A stretch of DNA of 64,000 nucleotides from Pokkaliibacter sp. MBI-7 (GTDB lineage: Bacteria; Pseudomonadota; Gammaproteobacteria; Pseudomonadales; Balneatricaceae). Of this stretch, positions 16,915-24,865 are shown one piece after another. Made by a program: the position numbers and the translations under genes. Position 1 is the stretch's first letter. Each line of letters starts with the position of its first letter. The DNA lies in assembly GCF_029846635.1 (NCBI RefSeq), contig NZ_JARVTG010000002.1:1529501-1593500 (forward strand), read 5' to 3'. The notes under the pieces are model-generated. The model saw nothing but the letters and a program-made list of their open reading frames with translations. It made no database searches and had not been told where the DNA came from.

Positions 16915-17777
16915 CCATCCAGCTAGATTGCAGATTCAAAAAAAGCAGAGATAAAGAACTTGTCGTATTCGTCATTGGTGATGAAAGTGGCTTTATAACA
17001 CTGAATGAGTCTTACGCTAATCAGATAGAAAAAATTTCAGCCGAATATGAAAGTGGAAAAAAATTCACAGTAAGCTACATGACACTTCGCATATATCTAG
17101 GGCAACTCGCCATATACGAAGCCAAAATAAATCATGATATAAAAAGAGCAAAAGAATTATATTACTTGGCTGCTTTGGCTATTGTTAAAGCACTGGAGCA
17201 CAGTACCGCCACATTTGTTCTGGGAGGGACACCGTGTCTTCCCGAGTTCGCACTGCCTTTGGTTTGTGATGCAACAGAGTTATATCCGCTATTTGCTCAA
17301 CTGACCGAAGAAAAAAGCTTAGCATTAGCCGAGCAAGGCAGCTGGGCAAGTATTATGCGTTGTTACCAGGCTGCTCTTATTAAGGACTGGGCGGAAATTG
17401 AAAGGATGATTGCAATTCTTCAGAAAAAATTCGCCAAGCTAAAAGCCAATGCTGCTGCTGTCTACTTTATAGAGTTCTTTCAGGCGCTGCTAAGCAACAA
17501 CACGGATGCCGTAGAGGCCAGCCTGCGCACACTACTTACACCACCGTTGGTGGTAAAGCAAAACAGTGAATGGCCAAAAATGAGTCACGAAGGTGAGTAC
17601 ATGTGCCATTTTGGTATGCCCTTTGCCAAGCTTGCCTGGATATTGGGCCATGAAATTGAGATCCAACACCCGTTGATTGTGTCCGAACTATTGCCGGTGA
17701 GACCACTGGAGCATTATCACAATCCCTATCCTTTCCTTGAACCTGCAGAGTCAACATGGGCTCTTCTGAATAGTTGA
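16911..17777 (+). CDS. Imm49-like immunity protein, copy B
   Basis: This 288-residue protein is paired with toxin copy B through an ATGA overlap. The N-terminus (DESGFITLNES) is shared with copy C but not A. In the C-terminal half it has its own variants (NAAAVYFIEFFQALLSNNTDAVEAS and KMSHEGE), whereas copies A and C agree with each other there. Predicted role: binds the cognate nuclease toxin. Confidence 0.6.
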   Translation: MTIQLDCRFKKSRDKELVVFVIGDESGFITLNESYANQIEKISAEYESGKKFTVSYMTLRIYLGQLAIYEAKINHDIKRAKELYYLAALAIVKALEHSTATFVLGGTPCLPEFALPLVCDATELYPLFAQLTEEKSLALAEQGSWASIMRCYQAALIKDWAEIERMIAILQKKFAKLKANAAAVYFIEFFQALLSNNTDAVEASLRTLLTPPLVVKQNSEWPKMSHEGEYMCHFGMPFAKLAWILGHEIEIQHPLIVSELLPVRPLEHYHNPYPFLEPAESTWALLNS

Positions 17778-18041
17778 TCAAAGCAAGGGGGATAACAGCA
17801 GTTATCCCCCTTTTATTGTCAACCGCAATTATATATTTAACTAATCAGTACACATGATGACTCTATGAATAGAATCTTGAGAAAGAATGTGAATTTCTCC
17901 ATATTTTTAACCTGCCTGTAATAGCAAGAGAATAGCACTCCTAAACACACAGGTACGGCGCGATACCCTGCAACACTTTCGCCCCAATTTTCTTAACTGC
18001 AAGCAACAGCAGGATTTTCTGAATAAAATTTTTGCCAGTGG
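17778..18041. repeat. Cassette leader repeat L2 with HhH-gene tail
   Basis: This is the second copy of the leader block. Its HhH tail (17941-18027) lacks the extra stop and reads GIAPYLCV* on the - strand, closer to the intact gene. At GCCAGTGG it joins a different payload from L1, an E-x-K nuclease fragment. Confidence 0.85.
17787..17815 (+). terminator. Terminator after immunity copy B
   Basis: A perfect stem GGGGGATAAC / GTTATCCCCC with a 4-nt loop is followed by TTTT. Confidence 0.85.
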
Positions 18042-18313
18042 AAGAAAGAATTAAAAGATGTAATACTGGCCAAGCCAACGGGGATATTCTCGCTATTGAG
18101 GTCAAGACCTACCAAAGATACATAACATCCACCAATAAAAATAATGAAATAAAGCTGACATCTAGAATATACTCGAAAATTGCAAAGAATCTCCACCTGC
18201 GTGATCCTGTTCAAGGATATAATCCACAATGTTTTTTTCTTGAGGCACCTCCATCACAGGAATTGTCACGCATACTAGAACTAAACAATATCGCGCACGT
18301 TATTTATAATTAA
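18032..18313 (+). pseudogene. Fragment of a second nuclease-toxin type
   Basis: The 93-codon frame starts inside the leader junction. It encodes QANGDILAIEVKTYQRY (Asp18, Glu23, Lys25), again a D...ExK nuclease core, but otherwise unlike the Imm49-paired toxin. The N-terminal part of the domain and any proper start are missing, so it is probably inactive. It is followed after 16 bases by a likely immunity gene. Confidence 0.5.
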
Positions 18314-18329
18314 TACCAAGGCAGACATC

Positions 18330-18785
18330 ATGAATAAAAATCCAGAGAGCATTCTCAAAGAAAGAATTAATAACTTTGAAAAGTTCAGAAAAGAAAGGCT
18401 TCCGGTACTACATAAATTTTCTGAAGCCATTGGACTACCAAACCCCCATGAGATACTTTTAGTCCCCAAGAGGTATCTTCCATATCTAGACGAATTTTTA
18501 GAAGACCAAGTAATTGAAGAGCACAATCGTTCTTGGTTAATCACAAGGATTGGATATTTTTTCGGAGAAATTTTAGTTGAAGAGTTTCAAGGGTGTTGGA
18601 TGGTAGATGAAAACACCTCATCAGAAAATTTTACAAAATACGTAATAGGTGATTTTGAGAATAATATTAACACCTTAACAGTTGATCCATTTCTTTTCGC
18701 AGCAAGATTTGTCGACACACCGGCACCGAGAAGCCTAAAAAATGCCTATACTGACATGCTAAGTAATATTCCATCTTTTAATTAA
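18330..18785 (+). CDS. Immunity-like protein, type 2a
   Basis: This 151-residue acidic, aromatic-rich protein starts at an ATG after AAGGCAGAC. The central motif RIGYFFGEILVEEFQGCW resembles RYLGEVFRKELGGYW of the gene at 19291, so the two are distant relatives. Its position right after a toxin fragment suggests it is the matching immunity protein. No named family was recognised. Confidence 0.5.
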   Translation: MNKNPESILKERINNFEKFRKERLPVLHKFSEAIGLPNPHEILLVPKRYLPYLDEFLEDQVIEEHNRSWLITRIGYFFGEILVEEFQGCWMVDENTSSENFTKYVIGDFENNINTLTVDPFLFAARFVDTPAPRSLKNAYTDMLSNIPSFN

Positions 18786-18795
18786 AAAAACACCG

Positions 18796-18820
18796 ACACC
18801 TCTGGCTATGCTGGAGGTGT
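18796..18820 (+). terminator. Hairpin after the type 2a immunity-like gene
   Basis: ACACCTC / GAGGTGT with an 11-nt loop starts 11 bases after the stop codon; there is no T-run. Confidence 0.4.
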
Positions 18821-18964
18821 TGAGATACTCCCAAGTAGGAAATTTCATCATTCCTGAAAAGATTTTTTTATAACTCACAACACTGTCACAGCTAGAAACA
18901 TCACAATCATTCGCAAGTTTCCCTCCCACTCTAAAGCTAAGTTTTGTAGAGCCTCAGTTTCTCA

Positions 18965-19095
18965 AAATACGCCAATATCGCTTGATGCATTCGCTCTCTA
19001 TACCCTGTAAGCTATTAACAGCTCATCCAGATTTTTATAGGAGCGATTACGAACGATACCATCGCGATACCCTTTTAACCTATTCAGCATCGAAG
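18965..19095 (-). pseudogene. Older remnant of the HhH gene 3' end
   Basis: On the - strand the sequence reads RLKGYRDGIVRNRSYKNLDELL, then a frame break. The intact HhH protein has RVKGISPRLANDIVRNRPYQKLDDLL. This copy extends further into the gene than the leader copies and is more diverged, so it is an independent and older duplicate. Confidence 0.75.
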
Positions 19096-19290
19096 AACCA
19101 CCGCCAGTACTTGAACCTAGACTGACTAGAATAAAAGGAATAATGCGGAAAGACTAATAACCACATATAAAAACAAACCCGCAACCAATCACTACAAGGC
19201 TTTCAGAGTAAGAATAGTGATTGAAACGTGACAGTAGAGAAATTGCAGCAAATAAAAACCTGAAAAATCAACATTCACACCGAAAACCAA

Positions 19291-19707
19291 TTGAAAAGAC
19301 AAGAAATAAACGAAGAAAAAAGTGACCTGGAAAAATTTCAAGATTTCATGTTCGAGATGAGTGATGTGTTAGAATTATTTATCTCTACAGCAAGTGAGAA
19401 TGGCTACATCCTTGATTACTCTTTAGATAGTTTAGAGCACTTGATTGATAGCACTGAAGAAAAAAATGTTAATTTCATGAACAGATGCGCACGATATTTA
19501 GGCGAAGTATTCAGGAAAGAATTAGGGGGATATTGGGATATCGACTTAGAGAACCCAGTAAATCTCTATTATAAGCTTCCAGTTATTGCTAAATTTATTG
19601 CTACAGCACCAGATTGTACCTTTTGTCCACTTATGGTAGTTAGAAACTACATACTCGGAGGAAAAAGAGGTTTATTTTTAGGAGCATTAAATGCAAACCG
19701 ATTATAA
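19291..19707 (+). CDS. Immunity-like protein, type 2b (start uncertain)
   Basis: This 138-codon frame begins with a TTG; the first ATG is 19 codons in. The motif RYLGEVFRKELGGYWDID links it to the type 2a gene at 18330. The sequence upstream is degenerate, so the N-terminus may be damaged. It is probably an orphan immunity gene whose toxin has decayed. A terminator follows. Confidence 0.42.
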   Translation: MKRQEINEEKSDLEKFQDFMFEMSDVLELFISTASENGYILDYSLDSLEHLIDSTEEKNVNFMNRCARYLGEVFRKELGGYWDIDLENPVNLYYKLPVIAKFIATAPDCTFCPLMVVRNYILGGKRGLFLGALNANRL

Positions 19708-19762
19708 AAGAAGTGTTCAGAAATCCAATTGGTAAATTATTTTTTACTACAGCCATATACCT

Positions 19763-19782
19763 GAGCTGGCATTAGCCAGCTC
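19763..19782. repeat. Perfect small hairpin
   Basis: GAGCTGGC-ATTA-GCCAGCTC, an 8-bp stem with a tetraloop, lies 55 bases after the type 2b gene; there is no T-run. Confidence 0.5.
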
Positions 19783-19822
19783 ACTCGCTCTCACTGATTA
19801 AAATAGTCAATCTCAATGGATG

Positions 19823-19859
19823 AAATATGGAGAGAGAATGTAAATCTCTCCATATTTTT
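19823..19859. terminator. Bidirectional terminator before toxin copy C
   Basis: An AT-rich stem ATATGGAGAGA / TCTCTCCATAT with a 9-nt loop is flanked by A-runs on the left and T-runs on the right. Its right arm is the left edge of leader copy L3. Confidence 0.7.
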
Positions 19860-19992
19860 AACCTGCATGTAAGAGCAAGAAAATAGCACTCTTAAACACA
19901 CAAATACGGTTAGATACCCTGCAACACTTTCGCCCCGATTCTCTTAACTGCAAGCAACAGCAGGATTTGCTGAATAAAATTGTTTCCAGTGG
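19836..19992. repeat. Cassette leader repeat L3 (partial) with HhH-gene tail
   Basis: This is the right part of the leader block only. Its HhH tail (19891-19977) carries the same extra stop as L1 (GI*PYLCV). It joins toxin copy C at CCAGTGGTGAC exactly as L1 joins copy B. Confidence 0.8.
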
Positions 19993-20374
19993 TGACTCAA
20001 AAGGCGAGCTGACTGAAGCTCTGTCTAGCAATCTCTTCAAAAGCAAAGGCTTTATTGAGCTGCCCGGAAAATACAGGGGAGAAAATGGCATCGATGGACT
20101 TTATATAAAAGATGGAATGCTCTATGTTATCGAAGCTAAGCAGTTCTCAGCATATTTGTCATTGAAGCTCGACCCCGGCACAGAAAAACGTTTTGTACAG
20201 ATGACAGACGAACGACTTCGACAAATCGCAGTCGAGTTGCGCCGGACAACTGATGCTAGTAAGAAAAATGCAGCAACATTAATAGATAATGCATTAGATA
20301 CTGGAAATATTGCAAAATTCGTTACTGCCGTCGATAAAAACGCACAATCACTCGTTATGGTGCCGATCAAATGA
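19967..20374 (+). CDS. Orphan PD-(D/E)XK nuclease toxin domain, copy C
   Basis: This 135-codon frame is nearly identical to copy B (differences include DKRF/EKRF and IADEL/IAVEL), with the D43...E56-x-K58 core intact. It has no start signal or delivery domain and is preceded by the HhH-tail leader. Its stop overlaps the immunity start (ATGA). It is most likely a silent toxin tip. Confidence 0.65.
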   Translation: MLNKIVSSGDSKGELTEALSSNLFKSKGFIELPGKYRGENGIDGLYIKDGMLYVIEAKQFSAYLSLKLDPGTEKRFVQMTDERLRQIAVELRRTTDASKKNAATLIDNALDTGNIAKFVTAVDKNAQSLVMVPIK

Positions 20375-21237
20375 CCATCCAGCTAGATTGCAGATTCAAA
20401 AAAAGCAGAGATAAAGAACTTGTCGTATTCGTCATTGGTGATGAAAGTGGCTTTATAACACTGAATGAGTCTTACGCTAATCAGATAGAAAAAATTTCAG
20501 CCGAATATGAAAGTGGAAAAAAATTTACAGTAAGCTACATGAGGCTTCGCATGTATCTTGGGCAACTAGCCATATACGAAGCCAAAATAAATCATGATAT
20601 AAAAAGAGCAAAAGAATTATATTATTTGTCCGCTTTGGCTATTATTAAAGCACTGGAGCACAGTACCGCCACATTTGTTCTGGGAGGGACACCGTGTCTT
20701 CCCGATTTCGCACTGCCTTTGGTTTGTGATGCAACAGAGTTATATCCGTTATTTGCTCAATTAACCGAAGAAAAAAGCTTAGCATTAGCCGAGCAAGGTA
20801 GCTGGGCAAGTATTATGCGTTGTTACCAGGCTGCTCTTATTAAGGACTGGGCGGAAATTGAAAGGATGATTGCAATTCTGCAGAAAAAATTCGCCAAGCT
20901 AAAAGCCAACGCTAATGTTGTCTACTATATAGAGTTTTTTCAGGCACTGCTAAACAACAACACGGATGACGTAGAGGCCAGCCTGCGCACACTACTTACA
21001 CCACCGTTGGTGGTAAAGCAAAACAGTGAATGGCCAAAAAGAAGTCACGAAGGTGAGTACATGTGCCATTTTGGTATGCCCTTTGCCAAGCTTGCCTGGA
21101 TATTGGGCCATGAAATTGAGATCCAACACCCGTTGATTGTGTCCGAGCTATTGCCGGTGAGACCACTGGAGCATTATCACAATCCCTATCCTTTCCTTGA
21201 ACCTGCAGAGTCAACATGGGCTCTTCTGAATAGTTGA
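20371..21237 (+). CDS. Imm49-like immunity protein, copy C (mosaic)
   Basis: This 288-residue protein has an N-terminal third matching copy B (DESGFITLNES) and a C-terminal half matching copy A (NANVVYYIEFFQALLNNNTDDVEAS, KRSHEGE). That is a clear sign of gene conversion within the array. Predicted role: immunity to toxin copy C. A terminator follows. Confidence 0.6.
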   Translation: MTIQLDCRFKKSRDKELVVFVIGDESGFITLNESYANQIEKISAEYESGKKFTVSYMRLRMYLGQLAIYEAKINHDIKRAKELYYLSALAIIKALEHSTATFVLGGTPCLPDFALPLVCDATELYPLFAQLTEEKSLALAEQGSWASIMRCYQAALIKDWAEIERMIAILQKKFAKLKANANVVYYIEFFQALLNNNTDDVEASLRTLLTPPLVVKQNSEWPKRSHEGEYMCHFGMPFAKLAWILGHEIEIQHPLIVSELLPVRPLEHYHNPYPFLEPAESTWALLNS

Positions 21238-21246
21238 TCAAAGCAA

Positions 21247-21275
21247 GGGGGATAACAGCAGTTATCCCCCTTTTA
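21247..21275 (+). terminator. Terminator after immunity copy C
   Basis: A perfect stem GGGGGATAAC / GTTATCCCCC is followed by TTTT, as after copy B. Confidence 0.8.
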
Positions 21276-21284
21276 TTGTCAACC

Positions 21285-22319
21285 GGCTTTGTTGCATAAA
21301 TAGATGTCAGCATATAAGACCCCTTACCCCAGATGATCTTATGGTATGCGCACCGTCATCGGTGTCCCGAGCCGCGTAAAGCGATTCAATATTGCCGCCC
21401 GCACCTGAAGCTCGGCGACCTGCCGGTCAAAATCCCTTGCCATCACGCGTTCACCCAGCCGCTTGAAACAGTGCATTTTGGTTTCCACCAGACTACGCCG
21501 ATGATAACCGCTCCACTTCTTCCAGAGCGTCCGGCCCAGCCGGCGGGTGGCCCGCAGAATCTCATTCCTGGCAGAGGCCCCCGGGCGATTTTCCTTCCAC
21601 GGCTTCGCATTCTGGCGGGTGGGTATCACCGCCTCTGCCTCTCGCCGGGCTATCGCCTCATGACAGCCTCGCGTGTCGTAGGCACCATCTCCACTGACAG
21701 ACGCTATCTTCTCCTCCACCGGTATCTGACTCAGCAACCCGGGCAGCATCGGTGCGTCCCCCACCGCATTGTCGGTCACCTCAATAGCCCGGATTTCCAG
21801 CGTGTGCGCATCGATGCCCAGATGCACCTTGCGCCATTGGCGGCGGTAGTCCGCACCGTGCTTTTTGGTTTTCCATTCCCCTTCGCCCAGCATCTTGATA
21901 CCGGTGCTGTCGATCAACAGATGCAGTCCGGTCGTGGCTGGGCAGCAAGGAATCACGACCTGCAGCGACTTCTGGCGCCGACAGACGGTGCTGTAGTCGG
22001 GGGTTGGCCAATCCAGCCCTGCCAGTTTAAGCAGGCTTTGTACCATGCCCACCGCCTGGCGCAGGGCCAGGTTGTAGAGGCATTTAATGGTCAGGCAGAA
22101 CTGAATGGCTGCATCGCTGAAGGTGGGCGTACGTCCTCGCTTCCCGCACGCAGAACCGTACCAGTTCATGTCACGGTCGAGCCAGATCATCAGCGATCCA
22201 CGCGCTTTGAGCGCGGCGTTGTAGGACTTCCAATTGATGGTCTTGTACTGAGGTGAGGCCGGTTTATTCATGCCGTCATTCTACAGCATGGGACTCAACA
22301 TGATTTGTGCAACAAAGCC
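21285..22319 (-). mobile_element. IS5-family (IS903-group) insertion sequence
   Basis: The 1035-bp element is bounded by inverted repeats GGCTTTGTTGCA / TGCAACAAAGCC. A 9-bp target duplication TTGTCAACC flanks it (21276-21284 and 22320-22328), as expected for the IS903 group. The uninterrupted target is visible in leader L2 near 17815. The transposase frame is intact, so insertion is probably recent. Confidence 0.92.
21339..22271 (-). CDS. IS5-family transposase
   Basis: This 310-residue DDE transposase has Asp in LLIDSTGIKML, Asp in SGDGAYDT and Glu in RRSLVETKM. The frame is full length and starts MNKPASPQYK. It is closely related to the transposase at 23827. Confidence 0.92.
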   Translation of the reverse strand: MNKPASPQYKTINWKSYNAALKARGSLMIWLDRDMNWYGSACGKRGRTPTFSDAAIQFCLTIKCLYNLALRQAVGMVQSLLKLAGLDWPTPDYSTVCRRQKSLQVVIPCCPATTGLHLLIDSTGIKMLGEGEWKTKKHGADYRRQWRKVHLGIDAHTLEIRAIEVTDNAVGDAPMLPGLLSQIPVEEKIASVSGDGAYDTRGCHEAIARREAEAVIPTRQNAKPWKENRPGASARNEILRATRRLGRTLWKKWSGYHRRSLVETKMHCFKRLGERVMARDFDRQVAELQVRAAILNRFTRLGTPMTVRIP

Positions 22320-22633
22320 TTGTCAACCGCAATTATATATTTAACTAATCAGTACACATGATGACTCTATGAATAGAATCTTGAGAAAGAATGTGAATCT
22401 CTCCATATTTTTAACCTGCCTGTAATAGCAAGAGAATAGCACTCCTAAACACACAGGTACGGCGCGATACCCTGCAACACTTTCGCCCCAATTTTCTTAA
22501 CTGCAAGCAACAGCAGGATTTGCTGAATAAAATTATTGCCAGTGGCAAAATAAATTAAAACATGAAATGCTGGTCAATAAAGCAGGACAGATAAAGAAAT
22601 ATTTACTCCTGATAATTAAAAATAGATAAGATA

Positions 22634-22665
22634 GTTACCCGAGTTAAACTCACAGCTCGGGTAAC
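22634..22665. promoter_or_regulatory. 10-bp inverted repeat before an immunity-like gene
   Basis: GTTACCCGAG / CTCGGGTAAC with a 12-nt loop ends 21 bases before the next start codon. It could be the terminator of a lost upstream gene or a control element. Confidence 0.5.
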
Positions 22666-22686
22666 ATGCTACTGAAGAGAGAAATA

Positions 22687-23133
22687 ATGAACGACTTAAC
22701 TAAAGAAGGCTTACTGCACCTTAGCTATAAAAGTGACGTAGACAGAAGTGTTTGCAAAACTGCTAATCCAGATTGGCTACCAATAGAAGAGGGCATGAAT
22801 AAGATATTCCAACATGGAGGCTTTTTGAAATTAGAAAATAGAGCCGCAAATTCTGGATACATATATCACATAGGAATAGATTCATTAGGCGGCCAATTCA
22901 GAATTGTTCTACTCACCAACTCAGATGACCCACAAAATGACATCATGGAATGGTGGGAACCAGAAGACTTGCCTTTCAGAGGTAAGACTTTATTTGGTGA
23001 CGATGCATGGGATAATCGAACAGTTTGCACAGACATCAGCACTGCTTATAAAATTCTTAAAGAATATCATGCAAAAATGGATTTAATAGAGAATTTGGAG
23101 AACATGCGTTATACATGGAATAAAAAACCATAA
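22687..23133 (+). CDS. Immunity-like protein (possibly DUF6911-like)
   Basis: This 148-residue acidic protein starts at an ATG preceded by GAAGAGAG; an earlier in-frame start 21 bases upstream is less likely. It has a DWLPIEEGMNKIF helix, a central beta-rich part, and a C-terminal VCTDISTAYKILKEYH. The pattern (short N-terminal W-x-x-I helix, late V/C-x-D) recalls DUF6911 proteins from toxin loci, but this is a weak resemblance. It follows leader L4 and a decayed toxin fragment. Confidence 0.5.
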   Translation: MNDLTKEGLLHLSYKSDVDRSVCKTANPDWLPIEEGMNKIFQHGGFLKLENRAANSGYIYHIGIDSLGGQFRIVLLTNSDDPQNDIMEWWEPEDLPFRGKTLFGDDAWDNRTVCTDISTAYKILKEYHAKMDLIENLENMRYTWNKKP

Positions 23134-23222
23134 CAACTGAGAAATTTTCGGCTTCTACAGTGAAAGAAGCCGAAGAAAAGCTCTAGATCACAACAGCTGT
23201 TAGATGGCAGGATTTATTGAGA

Positions 23223-23702
23223 ATGAGCAAATTTAACTTTTTTTATTGCAAGTCTTGGTTCTGGGCAAAGAAGCGCCCAACTGAAATATGGAGCGAAGAA
23301 CAGGCAAAACAGGCGCATGATGAACGTAGAACATACACTGTGTTGGTGAATGATCTTGAGCGGCCTTACGCAGTTATTGATGTTGCAGGGAATACAAATT
23401 TTGTTGGCGTTACTTTTTTAGATGATTTTTTAAGGGAAAGTTTGTCCTATCATTTTAAAGAAGTTGAGCCAGGGAAATTGTTTTTATCGATGGCAACGCA
23501 TAGAGAATTTGAGAGCGACAAAGATCAAGTGAAGTTGGGAAACTCATATATTTTTAATGAGGATGGCAAGCTGATAATTAGAAAACAATCATTTAACCCG
23601 CAAAGTCTCGAAGAAGCGAACTCTTCGGCTGATGTCAGCGGGAATTATGAAAAATATCCTAATTTTGGTGAATATGATCACTTATTGAAAGTTGAGCGAT
23701 AA
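23223..23702 (+). CDS. Immunity-like protein, type 4a
   Basis: This 159-residue protein is paralogous to the gene at 24866. They share a KSW segment near the N-terminus, SEEQAKQAH versus SEARELHQ, and the ending NYEKYPNFGEYDHLL versus NYDHFPDFGQYEHLL. The ATG at 23223 is chosen; a TTG six bases earlier is possible. No named family was recognised. A strong terminator follows. Confidence 0.52.
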   Translation: MSKFNFFYCKSWFWAKKRPTEIWSEEQAKQAHDERRTYTVLVNDLERPYAVIDVAGNTNFVGVTFLDDFLRESLSYHFKEVEPGKLFLSMATHREFESDKDQVKLGNSYIFNEDGKLIIRKQSFNPQSLEEANSSADVSGNYEKYPNFGEYDHLLKVER

Positions 23703-23729
23703 GAATAGGTAGCTAACCTTTAATGCAAA

Positions 23730-23769
23730 AAAGCCCCCGCGCTTTGAATCAAGCGCAGGGGCTTTTTTT
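23730..23769 (+). terminator. Strong intrinsic terminator
   Basis: A G+C-rich stem (GCCCCCGCGCTT / AAGCGCAGGGGC, one mismatch, 6-nt loop) is preceded by A-runs and followed by seven Ts, so it may work in both directions. Confidence 0.88.
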
Positions 23770-23777
23770 ATCGTCTC

Positions 23778-24813
23778 GGCTTTGTTGCACAAATCGGAAC
23801 AGGCTCCCGTGTTGTAGAATGAAGGCATGAACAAGCCTACCTCCCCGAAGTACAAAACAACGAACTGGAAGTCCTACAACGCCGCGCTCAAAGCGCGTGG
23901 GGCATTGATGATCTGGCTGGACAGAAACATGACCTGGCACGGAACACCGCGCGGCCAGCGAGGGCGTACGCAGCGCTTCAGCGAGGCGGCCATTCAGTTC
24001 TGCCTGACGATCAAAAACCTGTTCGGCCTGGCCCTGCGTCAGGCGGTGGGCATGGTGCAAAGTCTACTCCGCCTGGCGGGACTGAACTGGCCTGCGCCGG
24101 ACTACAGCACGGTATGCCGACGTCAGAAGTCGCTACAGGTGGTGATTCCTTACCGCCCCAGTACGTCGGGGCTGCATCTCCTGATTGATAGCACAGGGAT
24201 CAAAATGCTGGGTGAAGGCGAGTGGAAAACGAAAAAACACGGTGCAGACTACCGCCGCCAGTGGCGTAAAGTGCATATAGGTATTGATGCGCAGACGCTG
24301 GAAATTCGGGCCATTGAGGTCACCGACAACACCGTGGGTGACGCCCCGATGCTGCCAAAGTTACTGAGTCAGATTCCGGCGGAGGAAAAGATCGCCTCCG
24401 TCAGCGGTGATGGTGCCTACGACACCCGAGACTGTCATGAGGCGATCGCTCAGCGAGAGGCGGAAGCGGTGATTCCCACGCGCAGGAATGGGAGGCCGTG
24501 GAAGGAGAGCCGAGCGGGAGCGAAGGCCCGTAACGCGATTTTGCGGGTGACGCGTTATCTGGGGCAAGGGCTCTGGAAAAGGTGGAGCGGTTACCATCGG
24601 CGTAGTCTGGTAGAAACCAAGATGCGGTGTTTCAAGCGACTGGGTGAGCGGATCATGGCGAAGGATTTCGACCGTCAGGTGGCCGAACTACAGGTGCGAG
24701 CCGCCATTCTGAACCGCTTCACGTCGCTTGGAACACCGGTGACGGTACGTATGGCATAAATTCGTCTGGGGAAAGGGGCTTTGTATGCTGAAGCCTATTT
24801 ATGCAACAAAGCC
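23778..24813 (+). mobile_element. Second IS5-family (IS903-group) insertion sequence
   Basis: The 1036-bp element has the same terminal repeats as the first (GGCTTTGTTGCA / TGCAACAAAGCC). The flanking 9-mers (TATCGTCTC left, CAGATAAAC right) do not match, so no target duplication survives. Recombination or an adjacent deletion after insertion would explain this. Confidence 0.88.
23827..24759 (+). CDS. IS5-family transposase
   Basis: This 310-residue intact DDE transposase (LLIDSTGIKML, SGDGAYDT, RRSLVETKM) is the same length as the copy at 21339, with most residues identical. The two differ throughout, so they are distinct isoforms rather than a recent duplication. Confidence 0.92.
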   Translation: MNKPTSPKYKTTNWKSYNAALKARGALMIWLDRNMTWHGTPRGQRGRTQRFSEAAIQFCLTIKNLFGLALRQAVGMVQSLLRLAGLNWPAPDYSTVCRRQKSLQVVIPYRPSTSGLHLLIDSTGIKMLGEGEWKTKKHGADYRRQWRKVHIGIDAQTLEIRAIEVTDNTVGDAPMLPKLLSQIPAEEKIASVSGDGAYDTRDCHEAIAQREAEAVIPTRRNGRPWKESRAGAKARNAILRVTRYLGQGLWKRWSGYHRRSLVETKMRCFKRLGERIMAKDFDRQVAELQVRAAILNRFTSLGTPVTVRMA

Positions 24814-24865
24814 CAGATAAACTAGAAATTAAAATATTTGACTCAAATGGTACGGAGTACAAACT

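Larger units (their letters stand above)
18786..19290. other. Degenerate stretch holding an old HhH-gene tail
   Basis: About 500 bases have no intact gene. The middle (about 18965-19095) is a degraded antisense copy of the HhH gene end. The flanks are AT-rich and carry no recognised motif; the part right of 19100 may be a decayed toxin belonging to the gene at 19291. Confidence 0.5.
21238..22545. repeat. Cassette leader repeat L4, split by an insertion sequence
   Basis: The leader block occupies 21238-21284 and continues at 22320-22545, with an IS5-type element between the halves. Its HhH tail (22445-22531) reads GIAPYLCV*, as in L2. After GCCAGTGG the following sequence resembles the start of the 18032 payload but with stops, so a third toxin fragment has decayed here. 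Confidence 0.8.

Noticed and set aside
16270..22545. Leader repeats as a CRISPR-like or IS-type element
   Set aside because: Units are ~260 bp, separated by whole genes, with no terminal inverted repeats, target duplications or transposase of their own.
23769..24822. A target-site duplication for the second IS5-type element
   Set aside because: The flanking 9-mers do not match at any nearby offset that I could see.
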